64,000 bases of DNA from Deltaproteobacteria bacterium (GTDB lineage Bacteria > Desulfobacterota > Binatia > UBA1149 > SPBQ01). The notes under the pieces were generated by a model, which saw nothing but the letters and a program-made list of their open reading frames with translations, searched no databases and was not told the DNA's origin. The stretch's first letter is position 1, and every line of letters begins with the position of its first letter. The position numbers and the translations under genes were made by a program. Below are positions 62,703 through 64,000 of the stretch, piece after piece. The stretch spans positions 1 through 64,000 of the forward strand of contig JAJCZM010000016.1 of the NCBI GenBank assembly GCA_029262375.1, given 5' to 3'.

Positions 62703-62734
62703 TCAATGCGCTCCGAGCCGCGGGTTGACCCGTC

Positions 62735-63913
62735 TTATCCGGCTATCGTCCACCCCATGCCTTTCGCACGCCTGAGATGGAACACCACCCGGCGAAAGAA
62801 GTTCGCGATCACGAGGACTACGAGGCCGAACATCGCGAAACGTAGTCCGAGGATTCCTTCGGGCGCAACGACCATCGTCACGGCGGTTCCAAGCACACAG
62901 ACCAGCCCGATGGGTACGAGATATTTCCAGCACAGCGTCATCAGCTGATCGACGCGCACGCGAGGTAGAGTCGCGCGAATCCACATCGCGACGAATACCC
63001 AGAAACACGATTTCAGGAAGATCGAAAGGAACTGAGCGACCCCAAGCAGTACTGCGTTTTCGGTGAAAGGCGGAACCTGCCAGCCGCCCATGTAGAGCGT
63101 GGCCATCAACGCACCGATCAAATAGAGGTTGCCCCATTCGGCCAAGAAGAAGAGCAACATACGCATGCCGCTGTACTCGGTCGCAAAACCGGCAACCAGC
63201 TCGGATTCCGCTTCCGGAAGATCGAAGGGGGTTCGGTTGCCCTCTGCAAGGGCCGAAACGAAGAAGAGTAGGAACGCAGCGAGCGCGAAGGGGCTGTGGA
63301 ACATGTGCCAGTTCCAAGGCTGCCAACCTTGCGCCTCAATGATCCCCTGCATCGACAGCGTCCCGGATAGAAGAACGACGGGAAAGATGCCGAGTCCGGC
63401 AGGGATCTCGTAACTGACGATCTGCGTCGCGGAGCGAATACCGCCGAGCATCGACCATTTGTTGTTGGACGACCAGCCGGCGATCAGGATTCCGACGACG
63501 ACCAACGACGTTGCCGCCGTGACGTAGAGAATACCGATATTGAGGTCGGCAATAATCAGATTCGCACCGAAAGGTACCGCCACGAACGCCGCAACGAATC
63601 CCACGACGACGACGTAGGGTGCGATACGGAAAAGGCGCGGGTCAACCGCGGTCGGGATGACGTCTTCTTTGAGAAGATTCTTCAGCCCGTCCGCAAGCCA
63701 CTGCAGAAAGCCGAACGGGCCGACGCGGTTCGGACCGATACGCGATTGCATACGCGCCCAGACGCGACGCTCGAGCCAACTGGTGATTCCCGCAACCGGT
63801 AAAATGAAACCGAACACCACGATCGCGCCGAACGCGAGCATGCCAAGCAGGTAGCCGACTTCCAGCGCTAGGCCTTCGGCGCCGCCGAGAAGAGTAGTGA
63901 GGTATTCTTGCAT
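62735..63913 (-). CDS. nuoH: NADH-quinone oxidoreductase subunit H
   Basis: A 392-residue, eight-to-nine-helix subunit that forms the quinone entry. GITSWLERRVWARMQSRIGP and NRVGPFGFLQWLADGLKNLL, EGNRTPFDLPEAESELVAGF and IRATLPRVRVDQLM are its hallmark loops with conserved Arg/Glu/Asp residues. Its ATG directly abuts the nuoD stop (TAAATG). Confidence 0.97.
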   Translation of the reverse strand: MQEYLTTLLGGAEGLALEVGYLLGMLAFGAIVVFGFILPVAGITSWLERRVWARMQSRIGPNRVGPFGFLQWLADGLKNLLKEDVIPTAVDPRLFRIAPYVVVVGFVAAFVAVPFGANLIIADLNIGILYVTAATSLVVVGILIAGWSSNNKWSMLGGIRSATQIVSYEIPAGLGIFPVVLLSGTLSMQGIIEAQGWQPWNWHMFHSPFALAAFLLFFVSALAEGNRTPFDLPEAESELVAGFATEYSGMRMLLFFLAEWGNLYLIGALMATLYMGGWQVPPFTENAVLLGVAQFLSIFLKSCFWVFVAMWIRATLPRVRVDQLMTLCWKYLVPIGLVCVLGTAVTMVVAPEGILGLRFAMFGLVVLVIANFFRRVVFHLRRAKGMGWTIAG

Positions 63914-64000
63914 TTAGCGGTCCACCTCTGGAGCAACGATGTCGAACGTCGCAATCACGGCCACCAAATCCGCGATCATGAGTCCACGACTGAGCTCTTG
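63914..64000 (-). CDS. nuoD: NADH-quinone oxidoreductase subunit D, C-terminal 28 residues (partial)
   Basis: The window ends inside this gene. The visible tail reads LMIADLVAVIATFDIVAPEV then DR-stop, the closing pattern of NuoD, which holds the quinone-binding residues of the peripheral arm. It lies immediately upstream of nuoH; no nuoE, F or G is between them. Confidence 0.85.
   Translation of the reverse strand, partial: QELSRGLMIADLVAVIATFDIVAPEVDR

Overview
The window reads as chromosomal DNA of a GC-rich, Gram-negative, respiring bacterium. Signs of this are lipoprotein signals, an Lpp/OprI-like alanine-zipper lipoprotein, an RND exporter, a proton-pumping NADH dehydrogenase operon and paired acyl-CoA dehydrogenases. 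The gene mix (CofC of F420 synthesis, a tandem hot-dog MaoC hydratase, many GT-C and 'sulfatase' membrane proteins, short proteins with a PEP-CTERM-like tail) suggests an uncultured deltaproteobacterium-like lineage (Myxococcota/Binatota-like). That placement is an inference. I found no rRNA, tRNA, insertion sequence, integrase, prophage or CRISPR array.

Layout. 1-0.5 kb: a 102-bp tandem repeat at the window edge, then an exported protein of unknown function. 1.0-12.7 kb (minus strand): a tightly packed glycan operon with a GT2/GtrB-like transferase, a GT4-GT2 fusion, a GT4, a GT2, a Dpm1-type polyprenol-phosphate sugar synthase, a lipoprotein of the sulfatase/alkaline phosphatase superfamily, a GT-C membrane transferase and an acyltransferase-3. 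12.9-13.85 kb: a near-consensus promoter, a ~155-nt structured leader, a Cys-rich secreted protein and a strong terminator. 13.9-19.4 kb: another GT-C protein, a membrane-anchored sulfatase-like enzyme and a TMTC-like TPR membrane protein, probably part of the same glycan system.

19.5-32.9 kb: an NSS sodium symporter with a 33-codon small subunit, an alanine-zipper lipoprotein, two MDR dehydrogenases, an aminotransferase, coaD and rsmD, cofC, a TSUP exporter, a BtuF-like protein, a GGCT-like protein, an NCS2-like permease, ygfZ and a MaoC hydratase. 33-46.6 kb: an RND transporter fused to a cyclic-nucleotide-binding domain, trmJ, a V4R-like coiled-coil protein, a tandem AhpD-like protein, a TetR-ACAD-ACAD operon, a THUMP protein, a propeller-like lipoprotein, a basic exported protein, a response regulator and a ComEA-like protein. 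46.6-54.1 kb: ligA-acyP-phosphotriesterase-like, then rsmI, nadE and a nitrilase-type glutaminase with a repetitive Arg/Gly/Asp tail, then a third MDR dehydrogenase.

54.2-56.2 kb: DUF4328-like and small membrane proteins, then two adjacent short exported proteins sharing one C-terminal sorting-type signal. 56.2-64.0 kb (minus strand): nuoD(partial)-nuoH-I-J-K-L-M-N, with no E, F or G between D and H.

The most distinctive items are the two sorting-signal proteins, the split NAD synthetase whose amidase subunit carries five 12-residue repeats, the RND-CNB fusion, and the glycan island around a strongly promoted secreted protein with a structured leader.
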